From Diphasiastrum complanatum (lineage: Eukaryota > Streptophyta > Lycopodiopsida > Lycopodiales > Lycopodiaceae), in assembly GCA_029204225.1 (NCBI GenBank), contig CM055093.1, positions 27,563,566 through 27,627,565 on the forward strand: 64,000 nt of DNA, written 5' to 3'. The translations under genes were made by a program, and so were the position numbers. Positions 12,091 to 23,541 of this stretch are shown piece after piece. Numbering within the stretch: position 1 is the stretch's first letter; every line of letters begins with the position of its first letter. The notes below the pieces were generated by a model. The model was not told the origin of the DNA, did no database searches, and saw only the letters and a program-made list of their open reading frames with translations.

Positions 12091-12430
12091 TTGATTAGCA
12101 TTAACTACTCTTGTAATTCTCTGTTTAGCTATCTTGTAAACTCCACACAGTGGAGATAAAAATAATTCTTCTGAATTATAATTAAGACTGTAAGATACAG
12201 AGACACATAGAGAGTAGAGAGCGAGACACTGACGATCTCGCTTTAAAAATTAAACTGATAATTGATTGTTCTATTTTCATGCATCTCCTTGTCTTCCATT
12301 GTCTTGATTGCTAGAATGGAATCTGTTTTGTGATGTGTAGTCGCGTGTCTAGATTCCTGTGAGCTTTCCGCACAAAAGAAGATTCAAAGAAATAAAATCG
12401 TTCGCGACAACGAAACGAAACCAGTTTGAG
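12091..12430 (+). other. Probable LTR or 3' flank of the preceding copia remnant
   Basis: AT-rich DNA following the RNase H stop, with a short inverted word (CTCCACACAGTGGAG) at about 12131 and purine-rich runs. No second copy was seen in the window, so an LTR is likely but unproven. Confidence 0.3.
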
Positions 12431-12434
12431 ATAG

Positions 12435-13930
12435 TCAAAATGCAAAACATGTGATGACCTTAAAAATGCAATAGAGACAACTCCTAACGTTAGGATGCAT
12501 GATCGCTACATTGCATTGAGAGGTCGTCGTCTACATCATGTTTTTCATTCCATAAAATTGTATGCATATGTAAGAAGAGTCAAGATTCCATCCTGAGCAG
12601 TCCATGTGTCCTATCATTAATGGAATGGATCAAAATACAACAACATTATCCCATTTCAATAAGACTCGTCCCAGATTAAAGGGCAATCAATTTTTGAAAA
12701 CACATGTTTGTGGAGTATTGGTTCATGGATTCAAGTTGCTCTGTGATGTTTGGATTGATACCTTGCATGCTCATGATAACAATCAAGTTGCCACATCAAT
12801 AATGCGAGCAATAACAAAGGTACAAACATCACATGGTAACTTACCTTCGATCTTATGTATCCAAGCTAACATTTGTTGGAGGGAGAACAAGAACAAATTT
12901 ATTTTTGGTCTTTGTTGTATGTTAGTGGCACATAACATCTTTTAAAAGGTAGAAATGAGATTTCTTTTGGTTGGCCACACACATGAAGACATAAATCAGG
13001 TTTTCAGTATCATATCTAGGGCTTTGAAGTCCAAATCAGTTCATACAATGCTAGATATGCTAGCACAAATTGGTGAAAAGATAGGTGGTGGTCGTATTAA
13101 AAGCACTGAAGTAGAAATACTGGAGCGAATGGTAGACTGAAAACAATTTATAGATCCTTGTATCACTCAAGAAAATGATGGCTTAGAAGGACACACCAAT
13201 CCTCACTATTTTTGTTTTAAATGATGAATGGCGAGCCAACCATGCGATGGAAATACTATTCTATTGATGGAGACAACGCATGGAGTGAATCTTTCAAACT
13301 ATTGCGGTGTGTACCTTCAAAAGATGAAGCCATCTTTCTAGCATCCATGGAGGATCTAGATCCAGATGAAATGAAAGGAATAATATCCTTTACTGATTAT
13401 TTGCAATTCATGAGCGAGAAGTTTCCATAATACAAGGATCACAATTCCAGACGAAAAGAAAGGAATAATGTCCTTTACTGATTATTTGCAATTCATGAGC
13501 CAGAAGTTTCCAGAATACAATAATTGCAATGATGCATGTGTGGTTGAAACCAAAAACTTGTCGAATATCTTTTCAAACAAAAGATGTTGTCAGGATCAAT
13601 GTACAACCAAGAGGCTTTTTGGCCACAATCCTTGCAAACCACTTTCGATTCATCGGTATCAACTTCGATCAATGAGGTCGAAATGGATGTAGAGTTATTA
13701 CCCCAGAGGTTTTGTGGGCGAAAAGCTGATGCATCTGTGGTTGAATTCATCTCACGTAGAAAAGTTGTGTTGGACCAGTTCATTGCAATGTGGCCTCCAG
13801 ATAAAGATGTTGTGGAGGGTGTGTTCCATACCTATTTGGGTGGCAAAAGTTGTCGAAGTGAAGAAAAACTTAGAAGGTTTGGTCACAGAGTTTAAAGCAT
13901 TATGGCATGAACCAAAATCTAATCAATGAC
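12435..13930 (+). pseudogene. Decayed DUF7869-type (VGHTHED) gene, C-terminal two thirds
   Basis: The plus strand encodes, with stops and frame changes: a CKTCDDLKNAI start and an RYIALRGRRLHH stretch (12435-12560); IINGMDQNTTTL (12610); the stretch around ICWRENKNKFIFG (12860); FLLVGHTHEDINQVFS (12960); a region around WKYYSIDGDNAW (13249); and a tail with FISRRKVVLDQF and WVAKVVEVKKN (13750-13930). The order IDGMDQ, ENKN, GHTHEDI is the signature of the DUF7869 family, which occurs in many eukaryotes and often looks repeat-associated; its function is unknown to me. A TAA separates the ENKNKF part from the GHTHED part, and a later duplication shifts the frame. A fragment resembling its N-terminus lies at 31370-32560 on the other strand. 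Confidence 0.75.
13358..13522 (+). repeat. 85-base tandem duplication inside the DUF7869-type remnant
   Basis: The block coding PDEMKGIISFTDYLQFMSEKFP (split here as two motifs, PDEMKGII and SFTDYLQFMSEKFP) occurs twice with starts 85 bases apart (13373 and 13458). Since 85 is not a multiple of three, the copy shifts the reading frame. Confidence 0.85.
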
Positions 13931-14044
13931 GTAGAAACCAAAGACAAGTTGACAACTCGGAGATGTACAAAAATTTTACGTAGAGGAACCGGAATCTTCA
14001 AGGATAGTTGAGGAGAGAGCAAACAACAATGCATCTGCTTACTT

Positions 14045-14278
14045 GTGCATAGATGTATGTGTTACATGCAAACCGATGCTCAAGAAGTTGTTCTTGATTT
14101 GGGTGCCACATCACATTTCGTGACAACAAGACATATGATAGTTGAATTCCAAGAAATGGATTTATCTACATACATCATACTCGAAGATGGATCGCACCAT
14201 CAAGTCAATGGAACTGGTGCACTATGGTTGTACACCAATGGTAGAGACAAAAGACTTGATGATGTCCTACACATACCT
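14045..14278 (+). pseudogene. copia protease-region fragment
   Basis: The frame carries EVVLDLGATSHFVTTRHM, the protease active-site block (DLG replacing DSG), followed by the region ending in LDDVLHIPT. It stops exactly where repeat A begins (CTACGGAAAAAG), so A probably inserted into or recombined with it. No other domain of this copy is present. Confidence 0.75.
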
Positions 14279-16957
14279 ACGGAAAAAGAATTTGTGCATA
14301 ACGTGTAGAAATGAAATCGTCATTCATGAATCTTTTTCAGAAATCGCTATCGTGAAGAATTTCACAATTTTTCATAGAGGCACGTGAACCCTTTTGCGAA
14401 TTATATTCTTTGAAAACCCAAGAAGTTAAAACATTGCAGGCTTTTGGAAGATAACTCATATAAGGTTTCTAGAACATTTAGTAACAATCTTCAATTTTGT
14501 TTATCTTGTAGCCACCTTAAGCTTCCAATTAAAGAATCTGTTATTAAATATAAAAGATTTAGTATGATTGCTTTATCATGCAAGGGTTTCAAAGAGAAAT
14601 TTTTTTCCCTTTAATATCTTTCAATGGATGTTGTTTTTTGAAAAATAATCCCTTCCAAAAACTTCAAGTAAAAAATGATGCATTCCAAAATCTTACAACT
14701 ATCAAAGACTGCTATTTATTATAGTAACTAGGCTTGTTAAAGAATAGTGCATCAATTAAAACTACTTTTGATCTGCTAAATTATATTCATCATAATAAAA
14801 AAAAGTTCATAATCCAGCTATTTTTTTTGGGCATCAACATTGCTTGTTCCAACAATTATTTTCATGGTATAATGTGTTATAAGATTAGAAATTAGCCAAT
14901 TGTAACTTAGATAAAAAATTGTGCAAATAGTTGAGCACCTACAAGGTAGCCATTTCAAAATTTTACATGGTTTTTTGAAGTATTATAATAATCTACATGC
15001 ATCTAACATATTCAAAAGCCAACAGTCAAGAATCCTACATATATTTTACTAAACATAAAATTCCATACAAAATCAAGATTTTATCGATTTTTAAGAAGTC
15101 AACATCCTACATTATATCTCTAAAGCCAGTTTTTGAAAGCATTTACCAATTCCATTCCTATAGTATGCCGGTTTTTCCGAACATTGCTTTGAGAATCCAA
15201 GAAGCTTAAAAATTGCAAGCTGTCGGAGGATAACTCATAAAAGGTTTCTGGAATATTGATTAACAATCTCAATCTGGGTTTCATTTGAGTCAATATTTCT
15301 CCTAATACTTCTTTTGCTTTAGACACCAACTTAAGAAATTCTCCCAGTTTAATATCCATCTTTTTAGACAAAATATTTATAATCATTTCTGTTTGCGATG
15401 CTTCAAGTTCTGTCATCTTAAAGAGTTCTTCATGACTGTGCAATTATGTATTAACATCTGCTTGTGGCATAGATGAAGAATGGACTTTGGTTTTTACTTT
15501 GGCGGCTGCTTGGGCTTCTTCTTCTTGCAACTATTTAATCCACTGTCTCATATCTTGATATCTTTTCTTTTCTGCTTTTAGGTTTGGATACACTCTTGAT
15601 GTGGTAGGTATATCTGTAGTTGGTGCAAATTCAGCATATACTAGAACTTCTTTCTGTTTCTGAAATCTGGTAACAACCATCAAAGGTACAATTGGTCCTG
15701 ATTAAACTATTGGTCTTTTCTTGATTGTAATCATATTCACCGGAGCAGTAACCAGTGGTGGTTTGGGTCTTGTAGGACATTCTTTATAACAGTGTCCATA
15801 GTCACATTCTCTACAGAATGGTATAAACTTCCATTTGTTTGGACATTCAACAACTCTATGATTCTCTCAGCATGCAAAGCATCCAAGTGACGCTCTGGTC
15901 CATTGTCTAGCTACTTGTTGTTGCGCGGCAACATAGATAGCATACTGCTCTGAAAGACCACTCTCGTGATCATTGCTATAGTTCCATTGCTCATTACCAT
16001 GATAAGGTTCTGGTTCCATTAGATTAGCAGGAGGAGCATTCTGTCCCATTGGAGCTGGCAGAGCTAGTCATTCTAAAAATCCAAGGGCAAAATTGAAAGG
16101 CTTTCCATCAGGATCCTTTGAGTAAGTAGGTTTTCAATATTGAAGCTTACCATACCTCTGTTGGATAATCCGAAGATTAAATGAGCAAAAGGTTGTTTGA
16201 TGACCCATAGAATTACACAGATGACAAATAGTATTCATTAGTTGTTGTTTCAATGTTGGACATTCATTCATAGTGTGATTGCCCACACAAATTGAGCAGC
16301 AGACATTTTACCAGCTAGGAAAAGTCTTTGCAAACTTTTTAGGTTCTTTGTTTGCTTTACCATGGAATTCCTCCAATGAAGAAACTCAAGGTTTCCGCCC
16401 ACAAGCATCGTTATCTTACAAACCACAAAATGCAGTCTACTGCTACCACAAACACATCGCTACTTATGCGGAGGGTGACGACAACGAAGACCAACAAACC
16501 GCAGTTCACAACAAACTGTAAGTTTGGGCAAATAAACGATGACGCTTGTAGGAAACTACAAGTCAATCTCTACAGACTGCCAGTGACGACCAAAGGCCAA
16601 CCGCAGTGACCTCGACTACGGTTGCATAAGCTGGACTTGGCACACTTTACATCCCACGATCAGCTACGTACCACGTACCAAGGCATCAAACTGACACCAC
16701 AGAATAAGTTGAAAGTAAACTAAATTCAACAATGTGGTAGGTTTAGGAGTTATTGTAATCATGCGCTTACATTAAAGACCACCCCCCTTCCATAAGGGAT
16801 AGAGTTCTCTTGCGATGACGCGTTGTGTGGTATGCCAAACAACGCTCTAGGAATCACTGTGATTAAGCATATTTTACTTTATCTCTTGACCATGATAGAC
16901 AATCCTTGAACGCAATATTTCTATCAAATGTCCTTCTTAGATCAGTTGCTACTTGTT
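14279..16957. repeat. Repeat family Z, copy A
   Basis: The stretch from about 14505 to 16957 occurs in inverted orientation at 58345-60782 (copy C), and 14279 to about 15260 recurs directly at 52534-53955 (copy B). A and B share the same left edge, CTACGGAAAAAGAATTTG. The left ~900 bases are AT-rich and non-coding; the right part carries a decayed multi-zinc-knuckle gene on the minus strand. The stretch 14395-14600 resembles 15180-15300, an internal tandem repeat of ~785 bases. No target-site duplication or terminal repeat was identified. Confidence 0.8.
15120..16290 (-). pseudogene. Multi-zinc-knuckle protein remnant (copy A)
   Basis: On the minus strand two pairs of CCHC knuckles can be read: CSICVGNHTMNEC with CHLCNSMGHQTTFC (about 16290-16200), and CFAC-ENHRVVEC with CRECDYGHCYKEC (about 15900-15790). 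Between them lies a Pro/Asn-rich stretch (MGQNAPPANLMEPEPYHG). Downstream is a helical C-terminal part rich in Glu and Lys (15443-15120). This looks like a nucleic-acid-binding, Gag-like protein, but no protease, RT or integrase adjoins. Stops of all three kinds interrupt it, and five of them are at the same codons in copy C. I do not recognise the family. Confidence 0.6.
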
Positions 16958-17335
16958 CTCATGCATTTTCGGTTGCATAGCATACACATACGTCCCTGAC
17001 AAGACCTGGAAGAAGCTGGATGAGAAGGTCGAGCAAGGATACCTCGTGGGATATGATAGACGTTCATCCTTTACAAGATCTATCTATCAGAAACTAATCA
17101 AATTAAAACCATCAAACATAGGAAGTTCGATGAAACAAGAACGATGGCCAATGAAGACTCAGTTAGCTATGAGATTCTAGGCAAGCAATACTACATGATA
17201 CATTGATTCTATCAAGAAAGGCAACTATCATTGCACAAGTAAAGGAGGATATCTCGAAACACTTTGAGATATCAGATCTAGATGAAGCAACTGATGCGAA
17301 TCGAAGCAAAATGAAACGCGAATGACTTCAGATGG
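16958..17335 (+). pseudogene. copia integrase C-terminus plus RT fragment
   Basis: The first block reads FGCIAYTYVPDKTWKKLDEK and GYLVGYD, the conserved segment after the copia integrase core. Near 17240 the frame QVKEDISKHFEISDLDEAT matches the RT thumb start. Everything between (linker, fingers and palm) is missing. The left edge coincides with the end of repeat A. Confidence 0.75.
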
Positions 17336-17485
17336 AGTTCGGATATGAATGTTGGTCACTGCCTGCTGTATCATTCCTACAATCTTCCAAAATGTAGACA
17401 GACACTGTTGACCTATGTTTTAGATTAATTTAGCATTCAACAAGATTGAACCTATGTGCGGAATAGATAAAACAAGTGAATAATA

Positions 17486-17675
17486 TGTGCACAACAACTA
17501 CGACATTTCATCTGAGAACGTCACACGCATCTCATCATCTACTATTCTTGCAACTGATAGAAAGTCTTGTTGCAGTGTAGGTACAAAGAGAACGTCTTCA
17601 AGTCGTCTATCTCTACCGTTTGTGTTGAGCCTTCACTTGATGTTTCATTCCGTCTCCAAGAATAATAAATCTTGA
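17486..17675 (-). pseudogene. copia protease/pre-integrase fragment
   Basis: On the minus strand, two overlapping frames read ILGDGMKHQVKAQHK and then GRDRRLEDVLFVPTLQQDFLS, the segment after the copia protease. Frameshifted and isolated, about 190 bases long. Confidence 0.6.
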
Positions 17676-17689
17676 TGGATCTACATTTT

Positions 17690-19500
17690 GAAAGTCAGAC
17701 ATTAACCATCTTTATAAAGAGTCTGATGATCCATCGAAATCTCAAATCTGGCTCCATACAAATAATGTCACCAAAATTTCAAGGCATGAACAATTGCAAA
17801 CAGTTCCTTCGCATAGGTACAATACCTAGATTGAACAGGATTGAGTTTCTTGTTTTCATTAACAACAGAATGTCCATCTTGCATCAAAATAGCTCCAATA
17901 GCATAATCACTAGCATCGGTCCTAACCACAAAAGCCTTATTAGGATCGCCAATGATTAGTATTGGTGCTGAAGTGACACTTTTCTTAAGCAACTCAAAAC
18001 AATTATTCATATCCTCCGTCCACTCCACTAGTGAACTCTTAGCCCTCCGATCGAACAAATTGGGGAATATGCCAATGGAAAAATCCTACAAACCCCAAGA
18101 AAGATTTGATTTTCCAAACTGTGGTAAGAATAGGCCATTCAATAACCCTTTGGATATGATCAGCCTTGATCTCCACTCCTCGTTTGAAAATTTTATGCCC
18201 CAAGCAGGACAATTCCTTAGCAAAAAAATCACACTTAGACTCAAAGAGCTTTTCCCTTCTTAGGATGTCCAGGAAAATCCTAAAATTCTCTTTATGTTTC
18301 GCCAAAGTCTTACTGATGAACACTAGGATATCATCTAAGAATACCACTATGAATCTTCCCAAATATGGCTTGAAAAAATCGTTCATCATCTGTTGGAAAG
18401 TTGTTGGTGCATTGGTTAGACCAAAAGGCAACACCAAAAATTTGTAGTGTCCAAAGAAAGTTCAAAAACCTGTTTTTGGTATATCTTCTACCCTAATGCA
18501 TATCTGATGGTATCCCAATCTTAAAACTATCTTGGTAAAGTAATTAGCACCACTAAGGTAATCTATTAGGTCATCCATCCGCGGCAGTGGATATTTAATC
18601 TTAATGGTTACCTTGTTCAATTTTCTATAATCATTGCAAAACCTTATAGTCTCATCCTTCTTGGCAACCAGAACCACTGGTGATGTCCAAGGAGACTTAC
18701 TAGGTTGGTAATCATGTAAATGCCTACTTACCTCAGCCTCTTCTGATGCATTCATCTGATAAGGACGCTGGGCAATCGGAATTGAACCAAGTATAAGGTC
18801 GATTTTATGATCAACTATCCTTTCGGGTGGTAAACCTACAAGAAGGTCTAAAAAAAACATCATTGAATTCCTGCCTAAGTTCATTATAGGCTTCAAACTC
18901 TGTAGTATTCTCACTGGGTATATTCATGGCATTCATGTTAAGTTTTTTTTATCATTGCAGCAAATGAAATCATCATGAAAACAATATCTACATTAGCTAA
19001 TGCAACAGCATGGAATTCGAGTTTTTCAGAGTAATCATGTATGTGTAACTTTACATTAGGAACAACATAATCCATAAACTCGGAATTGCTTCCCGATGCC
19101 ATTTTCACACAATATTTTTTCTCACTTTTTTGGGTTGGAAGGTTTAGCGTCTACTCCAAATTTAGATTAATAAAGTTATGAGTGGATCCTGTGTCAAAAA
19201 GGACATTAACAACTTGATCTTTAACTTTACCTTTAATGCAAACAAGGTCATTAGGTCCAAAAACTAAAGAACTTAGGAAACATACATCCATCTCATTACT
19301 TCGAGATAGATTACTTAAGACAGAAGCTAGTTTTTTGATGCAATCTCGTGCAAGAGGAACCTCACCATTGCACTTGAAGCACAGGTTCTTCTTATGAGCT
19401 TCAGCTATATCTTTGCCACCCTGATTTTTAAAGTTTTTCTTGGTTTTCTTAGGATTGCTGGAATTGGGATGTGTTTCATTAATAGCTTGCAAAAAACACC
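17690..19500 (-). pseudogene. Ty3/gypsy gag-protease-RT-RNase H remnant
   Basis: Minus strand, from right to left: a gag tail with a zinc-knuckle-like CFKCNGEVPLARDC and a protease block VLFDTGSTHNFI (19492-19151); a gap; RT with [15 protein letters not shown] and an LGYHQI block (18914-18462); a frameshift; RT palm MVLPFGLTNAPTTFQQMM and VFLDDILVF (18437 on); the connection FLGFVGFFHWHI; and RNase H with RTDASDYAIGAIL (18058-17768) ending near MDHQTL at 17700. The first catalytic RT Asp region reads [10 protein letters not shown] where a KIDLRSGYHQI-type sequence is usual, so the metal-binding Asp is lost. Integrase is absent. Head-to-head with another Ty3 fragment at 19505. Confidence 0.9.
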
Positions 19501-19504
19501 CAAG

Positions 19505-19700
19505 CCCATTATATCCTAATAGCCACAGATTACGCCACTAGATGGGTTGAGGCTCGGGCAACAAAGGACGCCAACGCAAAGACAGTCGCGCATTTTCTTT
19601 ACGAAAACATTATTACACGTTTGGTTGTCCTATAGAGCTAGTTAGTGATCGCGGCACACACTTTTTAAATGCTGTAATTGATAATCTGCTACGCCATTTT
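19505..19700 (+). pseudogene. Ty3/gypsy integrase core fragment
   Basis: Plus-strand frame IATDYATRWVEARATKDANA, then after a one-base shift FGCPIELVSDRGTHFLNAVI. These are the first and second Asp blocks of a Ty3 integrase catalytic core. The fragment ends in a run of eleven T bases. Opposite strand to the remnant on its left, so not the same copy. Confidence 0.85.
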
Positions 19701-19735
19701 TTTTTTTTTGAGTTAGATAGGTTCAATTTTGATGA

Positions 19736-19947
19736 CATGCAGTAGTTTAGATAACATGCAAAGTCATACTGTATGCATGCAAGCCACATGCAATCAGTGC
19801 ATGCAACATGCAAAATAGTTTCTGTGATCTACACATGTCTAGGCAGTTTTATGAGTTGACATGCAGTACATGCAACATTCATGCATGTAGTTACACACGT
19901 GGATCTCTGGTAGGTGAATTAGTTCAGTTAAGTGGACTTTCCATGCA
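19736..19947. promoter_or_regulatory. Cluster of ten CATGCA words
   Basis: CATGCA starts at 19736, 19755, 19776, 19787, 19800, 19807, 19860, 19869, 19880 and 19942. Chance would give far fewer than one in 212 bases of this composition. CATGCA is the RY element bound by plant B3-domain factors of the ABI3/FUS3/LEC2 group. No gene adjoins, so regulation is a possibility only; an AT-rich repeat remnant is the alternative. Confidence 0.4.
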
Positions 19948-20099
19948 ACTCCACTGTAGAAATTCGAATCTCTATCATGTAGGGAAAGCTAGGCATGTTT
20001 TGCCATATTTGTGAATATTAAGATTTTGGTGTTTTGGACTCATTCTCTCTCTACCCGAGTTTTCTATGGTTGATTTTCTCTCTCTACCTGAGAGCAGCC

Positions 20100-20665
20100 T
20101 GTTTGTGACGCACTTTTGCGTCATCACCAACATTCACTTCAGTATTGGCTGACATCGCACCCTTTTAACCTTCACCCCATGCAGTTGCGCTAACAAACTG
20201 GACAATGATGGCAGCCACCCACGATCTCCTACAAACAGCACATTCACTCTGTACTTTCGCATCTACACACCTGTAATATTATGTATATATATTGAATACC
20301 ATTTGCGTATTCGATGATGATGATGATCAGATGATCAAGTGAGTTAAGAAGAGACTAAGAGAAGGAGGTTTCATTCCTCATTACAGACAGAAATAATCAC
20401 AGTCTAGCTCTTCGCGAATCATTCGCGATAGATAATTTGTCTTGCAATTCGCGACAAATTATTTATCTAGCGCTTCATCCATTTAAATGTTTGGCTACGT
20501 AATCTAGAATGACTGTGATTTCTATCACTAAAGCTCTGTTCATTCTGATAGGCGTAGTCATGCTTAGGGAGAGAGTCATTTAGCTCATTACGCTGCGCAC
20601 GAACAATTTTTGTTCTCGTTCGCTTCTTGTTCGAGTTTGTTTCTCGTTCGTGTTCGGCACTTATT
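20100..20665 (+). repeat. LTR-like repeat, partner of 988-2163
   Basis: Reverse complement of about 1000-1910, minus ~450 bases present there. Contains paired TTCGCGAAT/TTCGCGA words, a GATGATGATGATGATCAG stretch and the TTCTCGTTCGTGTTC end. No internal element adjoins it. Confidence 0.6.
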
Positions 20666-20689
20666 CTTCCTCCCTCTCTCCCAACAATT

Positions 20690-20945
20690 CCAAAGTTCAC
20701 TTTGTTTATTATTTTTTAAGTCCTCAATTTCTTGATGCATTTGCATAAAAATGGCAAAATCGTTGATGGATTGCAACTAATTGTGGGCAATAGAGTGGAT
20801 GCTTATGTGAGGTGATTAGGTTGTTGCAATTTCTTTTTTCTTTAAGATTTTGAGTTTGATATTGTTTTTTTTGTTCTATTGATTTAATTCTTGAATATTT
20901 GATGAAATTACATTGATTTTTTTGTGAACTTTTGTGTCGATTTTG
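20690..20945. repeat. Dispersed repeat, inverted copy at 49300-49560
   Basis: Nearly identical in reverse complement to 49300-49560 (for example CAATTTCTTGATGCATTTGC and GGATTGCAACTAATTGTGGG). No coding content recognised. Confidence 0.8.
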
Positions 20946-21640
20946 TAGACCAATTTTTTGGTTTTATAAGATAACATTTAGAATATAGAGAAGAAGGCCC
21001 AAACATTGGATGAACTAATGTCACAAGGGAAAAAGAATCGGCCGAGTTGGGGATAAAGAGAAAGAGTACTTTGATCTCAAACATCCAAAAAAAGAAAGGT
21101 TGGGAAGAGAGAGATGGATGGAGTCTATGCAAGAAGGAGAGAGGAGCATTAGTCATGACATTGCTAATTTGGTTGAAATTGATGCTATTTATAGGAAGAG
21201 TGGCCAAAGTGTGTGTGGACAACATGAGCTTATGTTTCCTTTGATATTTTTTTATAACAAAATAATTACACACACACACACGCACACAAACAAGCAAGCA
21301 TACATATACAAATATACATGACAAGCTCCATCCATCATGACTCTCATTTCAGCATTTGTGTCATGCCCACATTTGGAGTGACCTTGGATTACTATCCCAT
21401 AAGGAAGTTAGTAGGCCTACCTCAACCCAAATTTCAATTATGAATATGAGGGGTGGGGGCCCTCATGGAATTAATCTCATAAATAATAGTTGGAGACCTA
21501 AAACTCAAGATGGTGGATTTGTACGAGTCTAATAGTGACTCATAGGACAAGTGGATGAGGTGGCCCAAATGCTATTGATGTTTCCAATGAGGTGTCACAG
21601 TGCACTACTGGTGGTGCATGGGGCTTGGAAGATAGAAGTA
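20946..21640. other. Unassigned intergenic DNA with a short (CA)n run
   Basis: Contains an (AC)n stretch at about 21268-21285. No domain recognised on either strand. Confidence 0.45.
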
Positions 21641-21995
21641 TACTCATAATAGTTAAGAAGACACAGTTTAAACACTCGATCGGATCAATCACCTCAGCAC
21701 AATGTCAAGTGCAACAGGACAACACAATAGAATTGCAATCCATAGACTGTATATTCAACTGATAAGTAAGTACAAAGATAAGTTGCTTAAAAAGCACTCA
21801 AAGGGCTCGTAAAAGAAAGATGGCCCGATAACTCTAGAACTAAGCACACGTGGTGTCGTCGAAATAAGAAAGCACTGTATAAGTCGATCATTGCTATTTT
21901 AACTCTCTCCCTCAATGATCAACGTCTCTCTTTATTTAAGAGTTTACTCTATTCATGGAACGTACTTCCATGATAGTATTACAAGTAAAGGCTTT
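21641..21995 (-). repeat. Probable 3' flank/LTR of the next copia remnant
   Basis: Lies downstream (minus strand) of an RNase H terminus and contains a purine-rich tract GAGGGAGAGAG (about 21905-21916, minus strand) that could be the polypurine tract. No second copy is in the window, so borders are unknown. Confidence 0.35.
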
Positions 21996-23370
21996 TTACA
22001 TAACCAGATCTAAGCCAAGTTTGCCTCTAAAAGTTTCAAACTTTTCTTTACTTAAATCTTTTGTAAATATATCAGCAACTTGTAATAACGTAGAACAATG
22101 TACAATACTTATATCTTCATATTGTAACTTCTCACGCACAAAGTGATATTTCACCTCAATATGTTTTGTCCTTGTGTGAAAGATAGGATTATTAGCCAAT
22201 TGTATTCCACTTTGATTGTCACAAAAAATAACAGTAGGATTTACTTGATTCATGCCAATCTCACATAACAACTTACGTAGCCAAACAGCTTCCTAGGTAG
22301 CTGAACTCAACGCTTTATATTCGGATTCTGTAGAAGAAAGAGAAATAGTACCTTGCTTTCTTGCCAGACCATGAAAAACAACCGCTACCAAAATTGAAGG
22401 CATAACTTGTTGACTTTCTATCATCTATACTTCCCTTCCCAATCAGCGTCAACATAACCTTGCAACTTAGGTAAAACACTCTGTCTATTGTAGATTAGAC
22501 CAAGGTTAGATGTACCTTTCACATACCTCAAAATCCTTTTTGCAACTTTCCAATGGTCCATAGTGGGTGATGACATGAATTGGCTAATCAAACTTGCAGC
22601 ATAGTAGATATCAGGACATGTAGTCGTAAGATATATCAAATTTCCAACTAGCTGACGAAATAGAGTAGCGTCAACATGTGCACTATCATCAATACGAGAT
22701 AATTTCTTACCAGCTTCGCAAGTGGTGATGGAAGGTTTGCACTCTGTCATGTGAAATCTCTCCAATATCTCAACCACATACTTGTTTTGACATAACCTGA
22801 TATCACTGCCAGTTTGTCATACTTCGACACCCAAGCAATAGTGCATAAGATCTAAATCTGTCATCTCAAACTGCTTGCATAAGTTGGCTTTGATAGAACG
22901 AGTGAAGTTCTTATCATTGCCTGTGATAATGATATCATCAACGTAAAGTACAATCAAGGCAATGTTGTCATCATTTATAAGAACATAAAGGTTTGGATCT
23001 GAATTTGTTCTTAGAAACCCATGAGAAAAAAAGTAACTGTCAATGCGTCCATACCATGAGCGTGGCGCTTGCTTAAGGCCATAAAGTGCTTTGTGTAGTT
23101 TACATACCTTCTGTTCTTGCCCTTTTGCCATGAAGCCCTGCGGTTGGACCATGTAAACTTCTTCCTCTAAGTCACCATTCCAAAATACGGACTTCACATC
23201 CATTTGATGGATCTTCCACCCAAAATGAGATGCTAAGGCAATGATAAGGCATAGCGTATTCCACTTAGTCACTGGAGCAAATGCTTCTTCATAGTCAATT
23301 CCTTTGCTTTGCTCATAACCCTCCACTACTAGCAGAGGCTGAGAAGAAGCTATTTTGGATTGGATCATAA
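21996..23370 (-). pseudogene. copia RT/RNase H remnant (element B)
   Basis: Minus strand from 23368: KGIDYEEAFAPVTKWNT, HQMDVKSVFWNG, YGLKQAPRSWYGR, an intact LYVDDIIITGND palm (22960-22920), then after a stop the connection and RNase H start (HWKVAKRILRYVKG, YVDADWEG), and the terminal part with CDNQSGIQLANNPIF and HFVREKLQYEDI ending near 21996. Stops near 22820 and 22420 break it. Gag to integrase are missing; at 23374 the sequence changes to unrelated DNA. Confidence 0.9.
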
Positions 23371-23457
23371 CGCCTAATCATTTGTTGATTGTGAGGCTTG
23401 TGCATATTCAATACTAACAATGTTCTGTTCAATGTATTGTTGACAATCTCCACTTCT

Positions 23458-23541
23458 GTGGATGAACACTCTCCTTTGTGGATGAACACTCTCCTTAAGT
23501 GGATGAACCTTCTCCTTAAGTGGATGACAAATACTCTTTAA
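23458..23541. repeat. 21-base minisatellite, four units
   Basis: Four units beginning GTGGATGA with lengths of about 20, 21, 21 and 22 bases. They produce a spurious repeated HPLKE-type peptide on the minus strand. Confidence 0.9.

Noticed and set aside
16352-16609. 85-codon frame conserved between repeat copies A (+) and C (-)
   Set aside because: The differences between the two copies nearly all change the amino acid, so conservation reflects shared ancestry of the DNA, not coding selection.
23458-23541. CRISPR-like array
   Set aside because: Four contiguous 20-22-base units without spacers in a plant nuclear context; a plain minisatellite.
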